A stretch of 64,000 nt of DNA from Desulfofundulus thermosubterraneus DSM 16057 (GCF_900142025.1 NZ_FQZM01000003.1:124001-188000); one strand, 5' to 3'; shown: positions 23,139-32,069, counted from the stretch's first letter. Numbers and translations: made by a program. The notes: generated from the letters alone by a model not told the origin.

Positions 23139-23175
23139 GAGTGTTGGGCTCAGTCCGGTGTTCCGCCCAGCACTC
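23139..23175. other. Stem-loop in a gene-poor stretch
   Basis: GAGTGTTGGGC and GCCCAGCACTC make an 11-bp stem (one G-U pair) with a 15-base loop. No T-run follows on either strand. The surrounding 566-bp gap (22879-23444) otherwise holds a short direct repeat (AGTTCGTACTAT twice, near 22926-22952) and the response-regulator remnant below. Confidence 0.5.
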
Positions 23176-23358
23176 ACTGGCATACCAGGCCTTCGCAAAC
23201 CGGTGGTATTAATTAAACCTGAAACACCAGGAGTAAAGTAGTATTCTGGTAAGCGCTGGGTCGTTCGCTTAAGGCCAACTACGTGCCTTTGGTTTTAACC
23301 ATACAATTTCAGTGAACATTAGCCGGCGCTGGCCGGTGAGAGCGAGGAAATCCAGGTG

Positions 23359-23412
23359 TTATTCGGCGACAAATTTGTAACCCACGCCCCAGATGGTTTT
23401 CAAATAGCGGGC
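23359..23412 (-). pseudogene. Remnant of a winged-helix response regulator 3' end
   Basis: The minus strand encodes RYLKTIWGVGYKFVAE and a stop. This is the C-terminal signature of OmpR/PhoB-type response regulators (beta-hairpin wing, typically T-VWGVGYKF). Just upstream in frame is a TGA and no coding sequence continues, so only about 17 codons survive. It indicates loss of a two-component system between the FetAB and CBS genes. Confidence 0.65.
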
Positions 23413-23444
23413 TCAAACTACCCCGCATAATCATCCCACCCGCA

Positions 23445-24011
23445 TCATTTCAGGAAATGCAGGATGTCCTTGCGGGCAACAATGCCCACCACCCGATTGT
23501 TCTCATCCACCACGGGAATTCTCCCGAAACCGTGTTTGATGATTAATCGAATGGCCTTTTGAATGGGGTCATTAGGGTAGACGGTGGTTACCTTTCTCAC
23601 CATTATCTCCCCGATGGTATGACCGGTTCTGGGTGCTTTCTTGCGGCCCAGCAGTTGCCGGAGTGTGCCGCCGACAGGCACTGCTGAAAATTGGAAAATA
23701 AGATCCGATTCCGTAACAATCCCCACCAGTTTATTCTCCCGGTCAACAACAGGGAGACAATGAATATTCTTTTCCAGTAAAATACGAGCCGCCTCTTCAA
23801 TGGTGGTATCGGGCGTACAGGTAATCACCGGTACAGTCATTATTTCCCCGATCCACTGTTTGCCTTCAAAGGTACTTTGACGTTTTTCCGCCTGGTCCAG
23901 GGTCAAATCGACGATAGTCAGCAAATCCTCCGGAGTTATATCCATCACCTTCCTCGTTTGCTGCAGGGCGGCTTCCACATCCTCCAGTAGGACAACCGGC
24001 CTGTTATTCAT
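23445..24011 (-). CDS. Protein with two CBS domains
   Basis: A 188-aa protein with a 50-residue helical N-terminus and a Bateman pair of CBS domains. CBS1 starts at IGEIMTVPVITCTPDTTIEE and ends LVGIVTESDLI; CBS2 starts at IGEIMVRKVTTVYPNDPIQK and ends VVGIVARKDILHFL. Such modules bind adenosyl ligands and regulate partner proteins. GGAGGGGG precedes the ATG at 24011, giving a shorter protein than the frame allows. It is 36 bp downstream of the HPP gene and probably in its operon, so it may sense energy charge for that membrane protein. Confidence 0.9.
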   Translation of the reverse strand: MNNRPVVLLEDVEAALQQTRKVMDITPEDLLTIVDLTLDQAEKRQSTFEGKQWIGEIMTVPVITCTPDTTIEEAARILLEKNIHCLPVVDRENKLVGIVTESDLIFQFSAVPVGGTLRQLLGRKKAPRTGHTIGEIMVRKVTTVYPNDPIQKAIRLIIKHGFGRIPVVDENNRVVGIVARKDILHFLK

Positions 24012-24047
24012 TCTTTCAACCCCCTCCATTTTGTTCCTGTTCGCCGC

Positions 24048-24626
24048 CTAAAGCCAGTATTTCGGGTATTTTCTTTCCGGCAGCAGGTTGTTGGTGATCA
24101 ACCCCACCAGTACCAGTATGGCGGCGCCCAGGGCCACGGGCGTGAGTATGTACATGGGGGAAGCCTTGGTCAGCACTGCTCCCAGAGCGGTGGCGCCGCC
24201 CGGCGGGTGGGCGGTTCTGGTAATGAGCATCAGCAGTACCGCCAGGGAGGCGGCCAGCGCCGCGGACCACCAGGTCAGGCCGCAGAGGGCGTAAACCGTT
24301 ACGCCGCATATGGCCGAAATAATATGCCCGCCAATAACATTCCGGGGCTGGGCCAGGGGAGCATCGGGCAAACCATAAATCAACAGGGCCGACGCGCCAA
24401 AGGAGGGCACAATCATGGGCATGTTGTAAACCAGGGTCAGGAAAGCCACCACTCCTATACCGGAAAAGGCACCAAACCAGGAAACGAGAAGCTCCTTCCA
24501 CGAAGGGGCGGATAAGGGAGTCGTACGCCTGCTGCCGAGCATTTTGCGCAAATAAATGGCTATGTACGGCTGTTCAACTTCCTGCTTCTCAATGCCGGGA
24601 GGGGAGTACTGGCTTATGCTCACCAT
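24048..24626 (-). CDS. HPP-family integral membrane protein
   Basis: A 192-aa protein with four to five membrane helices after a 45-residue cytosolic start. The family motif HPP is present in TRTAHPPGGATALGAVL near 143, and the other conserved block is MPMIVPSFGASALLIYGLPDAPLAQPRNVIGGH near 80-112. HPP proteins in plants and cyanobacteria transport nitrite in plastids; the function in Clostridia is unknown. GAGGAG sits 6 bases before the ATG at 24626. An FNR-like palindrome lies 66 bp upstream. Confidence 0.9.
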   Translation of the reverse strand: MVSISQYSPPGIEKQEVEQPYIAIYLRKMLGSRRTTPLSAPSWKELLVSWFGAFSGIGVVAFLTLVYNMPMIVPSFGASALLIYGLPDAPLAQPRNVIGGHIISAICGVTVYALCGLTWWSAALAASLAVLLMLITRTAHPPGGATALGAVLTKASPMYILTPVALGAAILVLVGLITNNLLPERKYPKYWL

Positions 24627-24686
24627 AATCAACTCCTCAAGCTAAATGCTCGTACCCAGTTTACCACACCGCTCCCGCCGAAACAA

Positions 24687-24698
24687 TGATCCGGATCA
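24687..24698. promoter_or_regulatory. FNR-like palindrome upstream of the HPP gene
   Basis: TGATCCGGATCA is a perfect 12-bp palindrome matching the core of TTGAT-N4-ATCAA. A TAAACT hexamer on the minus strand (24663-24658) stands where a -10 box would be if the site is at -41.5. The other 280 bp of this gap contain nothing else I can name. Confidence 0.45.
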
Positions 24699-24922
24699 CA
24701 AGCAGTCAGGAACTGCACCATAGCAGCCACAGGCAAAAAAAGAGCGAAGAAACTCGCCCCGGTTTTTTCAAACTACTCCTTTAAAAGATATCCCGTGCAC
24801 CACGGCCATCTGCTCTCCATCATCTTACCCATCAGTTCGCGGCTTTTAAAAGAACCGCCTGGTCGTGGGTAAGACGGTTGACGGACAGCTCCACAAAATA
24901 AATACGACTTCTACATGAACTC

Positions 24923-26848
24923 TTATCCATTCCGGTAACTCATAAGCCGCATGGCGTTCAGGATGACCAGGAGTACGCTGGCTTCGTGGATAAGCATGCC
25001 GGAAGCCAGCACCACCTTTTTGCCCATGACACCCAGCAGCAAAACTGCCACCACCAGAATGGCAAAGGTGACATTTTGCTGGATATTTTTCAAGGTCTGA
25101 CGGCTGAGGCCGATGGCGTAGGGGAGCTTATCCAGGCGGTCGGACATGAGGACGATGTCCGCCGTTTCCATGGCCACGTCGGTCCCTGCCACCCCCATGG
25201 CAATACCCACATCGGCGGCCGCCAGGGCCGGTGCATCATTGATCCCGTCCCCCACCATGGCCACCACCAGCCCCTCCTGCTTCAAACGGCGGATGGCCTC
25301 CACTTTCCCTTCCGGCAAAACCTCCGCCTGATATTCGTCCATTCCCAGTTCCCGGGCCACGGCCCGGGCCACCCGCTGGTTGTCACCGGTGAGCATGACC
25401 ACCTTGCGTACTCCGGCAGCCTTCAACCGGGAAACCAGATTTTTCGCTTCGTCCCGGATCCCGTCGGCGATGCTCACCGCTCCCCAAATTTCCTCCCCTA
25501 TGGCCACCAGGACGGCTGTCCGTCCGGCAGACTCTTCGCCTGCCAGGTAATTTTCCACATCCACCGGAACGGGGATGCTGGCTTCCTGCATCAACCGGCG
25601 GTTACCCACCCGGATAATCTCCCCGTCCACCGTACCGGTTACCCCGCAACCGGGGTAAACCTGAAAATTTTCCGCCGGGGGGATTTTACCCAGGGACTCC
25701 GCCCTTTCCACCAGGGGTTTGGCCAGGGGATGTCCGGACAGTTTTTCCACGGCAGCAGCTTTTAGCAACATTTCTTTTTCCGACCCGCGCCACACCCGCA
25801 CTTTTCTTACCAGCGGCCGGCCCCGGGTGAGGGTGCCGGTTTTATCTAGAACCACCGCCCGGATCCGTCCGGCCTTTTCCAGGTGCTCCCCGCCCTTGAT
25901 CAGAACCCCGTGGCGGGCGGCATTTCCCGTAGCGGCCACAATGGAAACGGGGGTGGCAATCACCAGCGCCCCGGGACAGGCAATCACCAGCAGAGTCAGG
26001 GCCAGCAGGGCATCCCGGGTTACCAGATAGGTCAGGGCGGAAACCGCCATAATCCCGGGAGTGTAGTAACGGGCGAAGTTTTCCAGCCAGCGCTGGATCC
26101 TGGCCTTTTCCTCCTGGGCCTCTTCCACCAGTTGCATGATACGGGCAAAGGTGGTTTCCTCACCGGTTCGTTCCGCTTCCACCTCCAGGTAGCCGCTTTC
26201 ATTCATGGTGCCGCTGAATACATAATCCCCTGGCTCCTTCTGCACCGGGAGGGACTCCCCGGTGATGGCCGCCTGATTGACCGCCGCCCGTCCCCTGACC
26301 ACCCTGCCATCCACCGGAATTTTATCCCCGGCACGGATGAGGACCAGTTCGCCTGGTTCCACCTCTTCCGCCGGCACCTCCACTTCGGTTCCCTCCCGGC
26401 GCACCCGGGCCACCTGGGGCGCCAGCTCCATCAGTTTCCTCAAAGCGGCACGGGTTTTGTCCATGGTCCGGGCTTCCAGATAATTTCCCAGGGAAAACAG
26501 AAAAGTGACCACGGCCGCCTCCCAGTATTCGCCGATAATGGTGGCGCCCAGGGCGGCCAGGGTAACCAGGGCATTGATGCCCACCACCCGGAAGCGCAAA
26601 GCCTGCCAGGCTGACGCAGCAACCCGGTAGCCGGCCAGGAGAGTGGCCAACACCATCAACCCGTTGGCCGCCGCCGGCCAGCCCAGGCGGCCGGCCAGGT
26701 AACCCAGCAGGATGAGCAGTCCAGAACCCAGGGTGATCATAAGCTTGTCATAAGCCACCCACAGCGCCCTCAAGCGTTCCAGGCGGAACAAGCCGCCAAC
26801 CGGAGCAACGGGAACGGCACTTTCTCTTTGCGACGGGAAGCTGAACAT
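24923..26848 (-). CDS. P1B-type heavy-metal-translocating ATPase with a CPG motif
   Basis: A 641-aa P-type ATPase with the order of P1B pumps: four N-terminal helices, actuator TGES (AAITGESLPVQKE near 210), a membrane metal motif in ACPGALVIATPVS near 288, phosphorylation DKTGTLTRGRP near 333, HP locus SGHPLAK, and hinge MVGDGINDAPALAAADVG. The metal motif is Cys-Pro-Gly rather than the usual CPC, CPH or SPC, so specificity is uncertain (Zn/Cd/Co-like pumps are the nearest guess). It has no N-terminal HMA domain; a separate HMA protein is encoded 2 bp upstream. RBS GGGAGGGG lies 6 bases before the ATG. Confidence 0.92.
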   Translation of the reverse strand: MFSFPSQRESAVPVAPVGGLFRLERLRALWVAYDKLMITLGSGLLILLGYLAGRLGWPAAANGLMVLATLLAGYRVAASAWQALRFRVVGINALVTLAALGATIIGEYWEAAVVTFLFSLGNYLEARTMDKTRAALRKLMELAPQVARVRREGTEVEVPAEEVEPGELVLIRAGDKIPVDGRVVRGRAAVNQAAITGESLPVQKEPGDYVFSGTMNESGYLEVEAERTGEETTFARIMQLVEEAQEEKARIQRWLENFARYYTPGIMAVSALTYLVTRDALLALTLLVIACPGALVIATPVSIVAATGNAARHGVLIKGGEHLEKAGRIRAVVLDKTGTLTRGRPLVRKVRVWRGSEKEMLLKAAAVEKLSGHPLAKPLVERAESLGKIPPAENFQVYPGCGVTGTVDGEIIRVGNRRLMQEASIPVPVDVENYLAGEESAGRTAVLVAIGEEIWGAVSIADGIRDEAKNLVSRLKAAGVRKVVMLTGDNQRVARAVARELGMDEYQAEVLPEGKVEAIRRLKQEGLVVAMVGDGINDAPALAAADVGIAMGVAGTDVAMETADIVLMSDRLDKLPYAIGLSRQTLKNIQQNVTFAILVVAVLLLGVMGKKVVLASGMLIHEASVLLVILNAMRLMSYRNG

Positions 26849-26850
26849 AA

Positions 26851-27066
26851 CTAACCCCTCCCGGTAATCCGGTACCCGGTTTTAGCAATGACCTTTTCGA
26901 TTTCCTCAGGAGTTACCACCGCCGGATCATATTCCACCTTCACCTTTCCCGTGGCATAGGTCACCACGGCCTTTTTAACTCCCTTTTGTCTTTCCAGTAT
27001 TATTCCGGTGTTCCGGGCGCATTCGGGACAGGCCAGCCCTTCAAGGCGAAAAACTATGGTTTGCAT
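26851..27066 (-). CDS. Free-standing heavy-metal-associated (HMA) protein
   Basis: A 71-aa ferredoxin-like HMA domain with its metal-binding loop as GLACPECARN (Cys-x-x-Cys near residues 13-16) and the usual EGVKKAVV-type second helix and VEYDPAVVTPEEI strand. It should deliver or sense metal for the P-type ATPase encoded immediately downstream, which lacks its own HMA domain. CPEC instead of the common CxxC of copper chaperones (MxCxxC) leaves the metal open. Confidence 0.9.
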   Translation of the reverse strand: MQTIVFRLEGLACPECARNTGIILERQKGVKKAVVTYATGKVKVEYDPAVVTPEEIEKVIAKTGYRITGRG

Positions 27067-27116
27067 AACAACTCTAACCCCCTTTCCGCCAACTGGTTAC
27101 CCGGTTACCCGTTTTA

Positions 27117-27368
27117 TTAAGACTTAGCTGATCTTTCCTTCACCCAGTTCATGAGCTCGTGGCGGGCCGACACCCGTCCGCTGGCCTTCAACTCCCCGTC
27201 TATCATCAAACCGGGTAGCCGGTAAACCTCGTACTGCAGCCGCTCCTCGGGATCGGTGACCTTATTGACCGCCGCGGCCACCCCCATCTCGGCCAGGACA
27301 TCGAAGACCGTTTGTTCCAGCTGACGGCATACTGGACATCCATCCGCACCAAAAAGTTTGATCTCCAT
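27117..27368 (-). CDS. Small thioredoxin-like redox protein
   Basis: An 83-aa thioredoxin-fold protein with the active site CPVC at residues 11-14 (FGADGCPVCRQLE) and the cis-Pro region RLPGLMIDGEL. It matches the 'redox-active disulfide protein 2'/MtTrx-like group. It is first gene of the HMA/P-ATPase operon and could keep the metal-binding cysteines reduced. AAAGGAG precedes the ATG. An FNR-like palindrome lies 65 bp upstream of the start. Confidence 0.9.
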   Translation of the reverse strand: MEIKLFGADGCPVCRQLEQTVFDVLAEMGVAAAVNKVTDPEERLQYEVYRLPGLMIDGELKASGRVSARHELMNWVKERSAKS

Positions 27369-27426
27369 ATTTACCTGCTCCTTTCGTGGTTTTCCCTTAC
27401 CCTAGCATATTTCTGCCACCAAAACA

Positions 27427-27440
27427 TTGATCCAGATCAT
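27427..27440. promoter_or_regulatory. FNR-like site upstream of the thioredoxin/HMA/ATPase operon
   Basis: TTGAT-CCAG-ATCAT matches the FNR consensus in 9 of 10 positions. The 12-bp core TGATCCAGATCA differs by one base from the palindrome before the HPP gene and has the same distance (65-66 bp) to the start codon. Confidence 0.5.
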
Positions 27441-27475
27441 AGTTCTGGAATGATTTATTTCACGACAAGTAACGT

Positions 27476-27513
27476 GGCAAGTCGGGACGGTTCTTGCTTG
27501 TCCACGGGCTTAA
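27476..27513. repeat. REP-like direct repeat, copy 1
   Basis: A 38-bp element whose core reads GGGACGGTTCTTGCTTG; outer bases GTGG and CCAC (27474-27505) and inner CAAG and CTTG allow a hairpin. The second copy is at 32032-32069 with 5 mismatches. It overlaps the stop codon region of the RND pump gene. Confidence 0.7.
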
Positions 27514-30500
27514 TTCGCACCGGTTTCCATATTTTTAACCCCTGCCGGTTTAAATTGAGCTCTGTCCACCAGATCATCAAACAGCGAGTACACCACCGGT
27601 ATGACCACCATGGTCAGCAAAGTGGCCACCAGCATTCCCCCGATAACGGTTATGGCCAGGGGGGAAAACCTTTCCGAACCCAGCGCCCATTCCAGGGCCA
27701 GGGGAAGCATCCCCACCACGCAGGACAGGGCGGTCATCATGATGGGCCGGAAGCGCACCTGTACCGCCTCCACGATGGCTTCATCCCTGGTCGTGCCCGC
27801 CTCCCGGGCGCGGATGATGAACTCCACCAGCACAATGCTGTTGCGCACCACCGTACCCACAAGCAGAATCAGTCCCAGTATGGCCGGCAAAGAAACGCTC
27901 TTGCCGCTCAGCAGCAGGGCCAGGGCTACCCCGAAGAGCACTAAAGGAATGCTCATCATAATGGTTACCGGGTGAATGAAGGACCTGAACTGGGCCACCA
28001 GCAGCAAATACACCGTCACCACGGCCAGAAGCAGGGCACGCTTTAAATCCCCGGCGGACTCCTGCAGGTCCGCCTTTTCACCGGTTACTTCCAGCCTGTA
28101 GCCCTCGGGAAGTTTCACCTCCCGGAGTGCCTTTTCCACATCGGCAATCACGTGGCTGAAGGGCCGCCCCTCAGTATAACCCAGAATATCAATGGAGAGC
28201 AGGAGATTTTCTCGGGTAACCACGCTGGCCGCCGGGTTGATCTCCACATGTACCAGCTCCCGCAGCGGCACCTGCACGCCCAGGGGAGAGGTGACGGTGA
28301 CGGCCAGCATGCTTTCCAGGGAACCCCGGTCCTCGGGCCGGTAGCGTACCACTATGTCGGTATCCTTGCGGCTTTCCACCTCCAGGGAAGACGCCCTCAG
28401 TCCCTCCAGGGCGGCATAAACCTGCCGGGCCATTTTTTCCGGGGTAAGGCCCAGGGCCGCCGCCCGGGTTTCGTCCACCACCATGTTTACCTCCGGCGTG
28501 TTTAACGACCAGCTCCGGTAGAGGTTGACCACACCGGGTACGGTTTTTAACTGCGCAAGCACCTCACCGGCCAGGTAATCCAGCACCCGCACATCATCCC
28601 CGGTGATGCGTACGTCTATGGGCGCGGCGGTGCTGCTTTTAGCCGTACCGCCGACTTCCTTCACCACAAAGGTTTCAATGTCGGGAATGCGGGCCATTTC
28701 CCGGCGCAGCCGTTCTTCGATTTGCCAGATGGTTTCCTTCCTTTCCTTCCGGGAGGTAAGGGTAACGGTGATTTCTGCCTGGGTTACCCCCAGGGCGCCG
28801 GTACCGCCCATGTAATGCGACCCCGGTTCATAACCGATGCGGGTGCTGTAGGCGATTACCGCCGGCTCCCTGTCCAGTAATTTCTCTACCCGCGCCACCA
28901 CCCCGATCGTCTTCTCCAGGGAACTGGCGGGGGAGGTTTGCAAACTGATCAAAAGCGACCCGGCGTCCATCTTGGGCAGCACTTCCATACCAATCAGGCC
29001 CAGGAGTTTGATACTCAGCAAAATTAGTCCCAGGGACAGGAGCAGGGTCATCTTTCGCCTTTTCAAGGCCCTGACGACCAGCAGGGCGTAGGAGTCTTTC
29101 AGGCGGTTCATGGCTTTCGTAAAAGGAGCAATTGCCGCGTTTAACGCCCTTTCAGCCGCCGCCCAGCGCCTGCCGCCCAGCATAACTGTGAGCAGGGGGA
29201 TAATGGTCAGGGAAACAAGCAGGGAACAGCTGATGGCGTAAATGAGCGTTTGGGCCAGGGGGCTGAACATCTGACCCACGAACCCGCCTACAAACAAAAG
29301 GGGAATCAGCACCGCCACAATGGTGGCCGTACCGGCCACCGCGGGCAGCATGATCTCGCTTGCACCGTCAATGGCCGCGGTACGGATGTCCTTCCCGAGC
29401 TCATGGTGATGGCGCATGATATTTTCCACCACAATAATGGAGTCATCCACCACAATGCCTACGCTCAAAATGAGGGCGGAAAGGGTGATAATGTTCAGCG
29501 ACAGGCCGGAGGCCTTCATAAGGACAATGGCTCCCAGCAGGGACAGGGGCATGGAAAAGGCAACGATGACCGATTCATTCAAGCTGATGAGGAATAGCAA
29601 AATAATGGCCGTGGTGAAGATGAGGGCATCCCTGACGCTGGCGGTCATATTCTCCACCACCTGCAGGGTGAAAATAGAGTCATCATCAGCTACAGCAAAC
29701 TTTATTTCGGGAAATTGCCTTTCCAGTTCAGCCAGCTTTTCTTTTACCCTCTCAACCACTTCAACCGTGTTGGCCTCACGCTTTTTGATGATCTGAACGG
29801 CCAGGGAATTCTTGCCGTTAAAGTTATAGCTGCTGCGTTGTTCCTGGCTGGAATCTTCAATCCGGGCCACGTCTTTCAAGTATATGTTGTGGCCGCCGCG
29901 GTTTTCGAGGAGGATGTTGGCCAGCTCCTCGGGATGCAGGCGCTCCTGCGTGACCCTGATTAAGTATTCCTGCTCCCGCTGGGTAACCCGCCCGGCGGGC
30001 AGGCTGATATTTCCCCCTCCGATGGCCGCCGCCACCCGGTCGAGGGAAATATTAAGAGCCTCCAAACGGTGCCGGTCCACGTAAACATTAACCTGCCGCC
30101 GGTGGCCGCCCAGCACGTCCACGGCACCCACCCCGTCCACCAGCTGCACTGCGTTTTTAATTTCGTTATCAGCCAGCGTACGCAAGGCGACCAGATCCAG
30201 GCTATCGCTGCTTAAGGCCAGGGTGAGCACCGGCTTATCCTGGGAGCTGAACTTGAGCACCTGCGGTTCCTGAATGCCTGCGGGCAGGCTTCCCTTTATC
30301 CGGCTGATGGCATTTTGCACGTCCACCGCCGCCTGGTCCAAGTCTTTTTCGTAGTTGAACTCCACCCTGACCACGGAAAGCCCATCCTGGGAAGACGAGG
30401 AGATCTTCTTAACTCCCTCGATAGTAGCCAGTTCTTCCTCCAGCGGTTTGCTCACTTCCCTGGCCACATCCGAGGCGGCAACCCCGGGGTATACCGTGAT

Positions 30501-30641
30501 CACGTTCACCATGGGAGGAGACGTATCGGGAAACAGCTCCAGTTTAATTACGTTTTTGGCGTAGAGGCCGAAAAACACTATGGCCAGGACCAGGGCAAAC
30601 ACCGTATATTTGTGCTTGATGGCAAAGGCGGGCCAGTTCAT
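27510..30641 (-). CDS. RND efflux pump, AcrB/HAE1-type inner membrane subunit
   Basis: A full-length 1043-aa RND transporter with twelve membrane helices and two large extracytoplasmic loops. The first helix is VFALVLAIVFFGLYA; porter domains include AVDVQNAISRIKGSLP; the proton-relay helix TM4 contains VGIVVDDSIIVVENIMR; the second half has FGVALALLLSGKSVSLPAI and NSIVLVEF. It exports drugs, solvents or similar compounds using proton import. In a Gram-positive cell there is no outer-membrane channel, and none is encoded here. ATG overlaps the adaptor stop by 4 bp. The regulator is probably the TetR gene upstream. Confidence 0.95.
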   Translation of the reverse strand: MNWPAFAIKHKYTVFALVLAIVFFGLYAKNVIKLELFPDTSPPMVNVITVYPGVAASDVAREVSKPLEEELATIEGVKKISSSSQDGLSVVRVEFNYEKDLDQAAVDVQNAISRIKGSLPAGIQEPQVLKFSSQDKPVLTLALSSDSLDLVALRTLADNEIKNAVQLVDGVGAVDVLGGHRRQVNVYVDRHRLEALNISLDRVAAAIGGGNISLPAGRVTQREQEYLIRVTQERLHPEELANILLENRGGHNIYLKDVARIEDSSQEQRSSYNFNGKNSLAVQIIKKREANTVEVVERVKEKLAELERQFPEIKFAVADDDSIFTLQVVENMTASVRDALIFTTAIILLFLISLNESVIVAFSMPLSLLGAIVLMKASGLSLNIITLSALILSVGIVVDDSIIVVENIMRHHHELGKDIRTAAIDGASEIMLPAVAGTATIVAVLIPLLFVGGFVGQMFSPLAQTLIYAISCSLLVSLTIIPLLTVMLGGRRWAAAERALNAAIAPFTKAMNRLKDSYALLVVRALKRRKMTLLLSLGLILLSIKLLGLIGMEVLPKMDAGSLLISLQTSPASSLEKTIGVVARVEKLLDREPAVIAYSTRIGYEPGSHYMGGTGALGVTQAEITVTLTSRKERKETIWQIEERLRREMARIPDIETFVVKEVGGTAKSSTAAPIDVRITGDDVRVLDYLAGEVLAQLKTVPGVVNLYRSWSLNTPEVNMVVDETRAAALGLTPEKMARQVYAALEGLRASSLEVESRKDTDIVVRYRPEDRGSLESMLAVTVTSPLGVQVPLRELVHVEINPAASVVTRENLLLSIDILGYTEGRPFSHVIADVEKALREVKLPEGYRLEVTGEKADLQESAGDLKRALLLAVVTVYLLLVAQFRSFIHPVTIMMSIPLVLFGVALALLLSGKSVSLPAILGLILLVGTVVRNSIVLVEFIIRAREAGTTRDEAIVEAVQVRFRPIMMTALSCVVGMLPLALEWALGSERFSPLAITVIGGMLVATLLTMVVIPVVYSLFDDLVDRAQFKPAGVKNMETGAN

Positions 30642-31861
30642 GACTTTCTCCTTTCCTGGTACACAAGTACTTCTTTCCCGTCATAAAGCCTGGTCAAGTC
30701 GGACACCACCACCGGCTCGCCGGGCTTAAGGTCTCCTTTTACTTCATAGTGCGTTTCGTTCTTTAACCCCGGAGTTACCGGCACCTGTACCGCCCTGCCG
30801 TTTCTGACGGCGAACACCCAGGCCCTGCCCTGTTCCGTTTTCACCGCCCGGCGGGGGACCAGCAGGGCCCGCTCGCTTTGGCTGACTACAAAGGAAACCT
30901 CCACGCTCATCCCCGGCCTGACTCCGGGAGAAGAAACCGGCACCTCCACGATGGTGCTGCGGGTGAGGGGGTCTTCTGCCGGGTAAATCCGGGAAACCTG
31001 CGAGGCGGTTTCCCGCCCCCCGGGATAGCGCAGCGTTGCTTTTTGCCCTACTTTTAAAAAGGGTAGGTCTGCTTCTGCTACTTTTATCCGCGCAACCATT
31101 TTTCCAGTATCGTCCAGGGTAAGAATTGGTTTACCCGGCACGGCCAGATCACCGGGATAGTTATGTACGGCTGTAACCACACCGTTAAAAGGCGCCTTGA
31201 TGGTTGCATCCTGATAGGCTGACCTGGCAAGTGCCAGCCCGGCTTCGGCCTGGGCCAGCTGGGCCCTGGCCGCCCTGACCTGGGCGGGAGCGGTGCGTTC
31301 CGCCGATTCCTTCGCCTGCTGGTAGGGGAGTTCGTACTGGTTTTCAAAAACGGACGGGGCTATAGCTCCGGCGGCCAGCAACTCCTGCCCGCGTTTGTAA
31401 TTGGCCGCGGCCTTTTCCAGGTTGGTCCGGCTGACGGAAAGGGCACCCTCGGCCTGTTCCAGAACCGCTCTGGCCTGGTCCACCGCCGCTGCCGCCTGGT
31501 TTAAGCGCTCTTTTAATTCTTCATCGTTTAAAACTACCAGAACCTGGCCCCTGGTCACCCGGTCTCCTTCTTTAACCGTAAGCGTTCGAATTTCCGCCAT
31601 TACTTTGGAAGCCAGGGACGCCCGGTGGGCGGATTCAATGGTCCCCGTATAGCTCAGGCTCTCCGTGATGGTACCGGCGATAACCGGCACCGTCTCCACC
31701 GGCACGCCCGCCGCCTGTGCCGGTGGCGGCAACTGGCGCAGGGCCATAATCTTTGTGCCTACCACCAGGCCAAGGGCTGCCAGGATAACAACCAGCAGAA
31801 CCGCTTTGACCTGTCTTTTAACGGTAGAAAAGATCTTTAGAAAGTTCAGCGGAAGATTCAC
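30638..31861 (-). CDS. RND periplasmic-adaptor-type subunit (HlyD/AcrA family)
   Basis: A 407-aa membrane-fusion protein with a signal-anchor helix at about 18-36, a biotinyl-lipoyl half-motif near 70-110 (KVMAEIRTLTVKEGDRVTRG), a long Ala/Gln-rich hairpin coiled coil at about 110-215, the second lipoyl half (APFNGVVTAVHNYPGDLAVP), and beta-barrel and membrane-proximal domains to the end. It links the RND pump to the outside face of the membrane or wall. GTG start at 31861 with GGGGGC; the pump gene follows with an ATGA overlap, so expression is coupled. Confidence 0.93.
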   Translation of the reverse strand: MNLPLNFLKIFSTVKRQVKAVLLVVILAALGLVVGTKIMALRQLPPPAQAAGVPVETVPVIAGTITESLSYTGTIESAHRASLASKVMAEIRTLTVKEGDRVTRGQVLVVLNDEELKERLNQAAAAVDQARAVLEQAEGALSVSRTNLEKAAANYKRGQELLAAGAIAPSVFENQYELPYQQAKESAERTAPAQVRAARAQLAQAEAGLALARSAYQDATIKAPFNGVVTAVHNYPGDLAVPGKPILTLDDTGKMVARIKVAEADLPFLKVGQKATLRYPGGRETASQVSRIYPAEDPLTRSTIVEVPVSSPGVRPGMSVEVSFVVSQSERALLVPRRAVKTEQGRAWVFAVRNGRAVQVPVTPGLKNETHYEVKGDLKPGEPVVVSDLTRLYDGKEVLVYQERRKS

Positions 31862-32031
31862 GGCTTAAGCCCCCTTAACATCAAGAGTATCCAGTGTCAA
31901 CTTACCAGTAAAAGTCCTTCCTCAGCGAAAGCCTTTAAGACTGCTGGAAACCCTGCTAACCGGTGCCAGAAAAGCGACCCTTTATGGCTACCGGCATTAT
32001 TCGACAGGCCGGCCGGAAAGCATGATGGCCG

Positions 32032-32069
32032 GGCAAGCAGGGACGGTTCTTGCGTGCCCACGGACTTAA
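32032..32069. repeat. REP-like direct repeat, copy 2
   Basis: Same 38-bp element as at 27476-27513, same orientation, 33 of 38 positions identical. GGGCA...TGCCC and GCAAG...CTTGC allow a hairpin. The rest of this 295-bp gap (31862-32156) shows no gene. Confidence 0.7.
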
